Positions 63,827 through 64,000 of a DNA stretch of 64,000 nucleotides are shown piece by piece. The stretch lies in assembly GCF_000935045.1 (NCBI RefSeq), contig NZ_JYKS01000023.1, positions 124,001 to 188,000 of the forward strand. Reading direction: 5' to 3'. The position numbers and the translations under genes were made by a program. This DNA is from Pseudomonas sp. 10-1B. GTDB taxonomy: Bacteria > Pseudomonadota > Gammaproteobacteria > Pseudomonadales > Pseudomonadaceae. The notes beneath the pieces are model-generated. The model did no database searches. It was not told where the DNA came from and was given only the letters and a program-made list of their open reading frames with translations. Position 1 is the first letter of the stretch. Every line of letters starts with the position of its first letter.

Positions 63827-64000
63827 ATGACAATGATGTTTACCCAACCCTCCGCGTCGCTGCGGCGCGTCAGCATCCTGGCCATTGACAAGGTGTTCGC
63901 GTCGACCTTGATGCAGGCCAAGGACTTCTTCCACCTCGCCAGCCTGCGCTACAGCAAACAGCTGGGCCTGGGCCTGCAGCCCATGTTCGAGATCCGCCTG
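63827..64000 (+). CDS. GlxA-family AraC-type regulator, 5' part only
   Basis: The first 58 codons from the ATG at 63827; Mets 3 and 4 are alternative starts. The visible sequence (RRVSILAIDKVFASTLMQAK, DFFHLASLRYSKQLG) resembles the N-terminal DJ-1/PfpI-like domain of GlxA-type transcriptional regulators, which carry an AraC-type DNA-binding domain at the C-terminus, outside this window. Signal and targets cannot be inferred. Confidence 0.65.
   Translation, partial: MTMMFTQPSASLRRVSILAIDKVFASTLMQAKDFFHLASLRYSKQLGLGLQPMFEIRL

Overview
The window is a piece of Pseudomonas chromosome, most likely from the P. putida group. It is GC-rich, has Shine-Dalgarno-led genes with strong G/C third positions, and carries 15 loci of the short palindromic REP elements typical of P. 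putida. From memory, gene order follows P. aeruginosa PAO1 around PA4370-PA4434 almost gene for gene. No phage, insertion sequence, plasmid gene, tRNA, rRNA or CRISPR array was seen; this is core genome with REP insertions between genes.

Left part (1-9.1 kb, + strand): a truncated imelysin gene, a di-heme thiol-oxidoreductase-like lipoprotein, a second imelysin and a DUF1513 protein form a periplasmic metal/redox module. An RND efflux pair of MexVW type without an outer-membrane channel follows. From 9.1 to 12.9 kb (- strand) lie the ColRS two-component system and its neighbours: a methyltransferase, a WaaP/InaA-type LPS kinase and a small exported protein. From 13.2 to 16.2 kb come groESL and fxsA.

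16-34 kb is mixed housekeeping: a HugZ-like protein, DUF481, an alkyltransferase-like DNA repair protein, AmpG, an MdfA-type exporter, MscS, YajQ, a ketopantoate reductase, an orphan sensor kinase, a cobalamin adenosyltransferase, a MutT-ThiE fusion, a GST, ArgJ, SecA and a DciA-like DUF721 protein.

34-52 kb is a complete division and cell wall (dcw) cluster on the - strand: mraZ-rsmH-ftsL-ftsI-murE-murF-mraY-murD-ftsW-murG-murC-ddlB-ftsQ-ftsA-ftsZ-lpxC. Most genes overlap or abut. It starts from a good sigma-70 promoter followed by three 10-bp-phased MraZ boxes. rnpB, rsmI and, divergently, lpoA-yraN-diaA-BON lipoprotein follow, then sspAB, petABC (cytochrome bc1) and rplM-rpsI, and finally a Tas-type aldo-keto reductase and the start of a GlxA-type regulator.

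The most interesting signals are: the imelysin/di-heme module, with a paralogue that has lost the His of its GxHxxE motif; two sites resembling the ColR box flanking the colRS region; a 243-bp cruciform with perfect 73-bp arms between dciA and lpxC; nested or duplicated REP structures; and the absence of REPs from the 23 kb dcw/lpo region.
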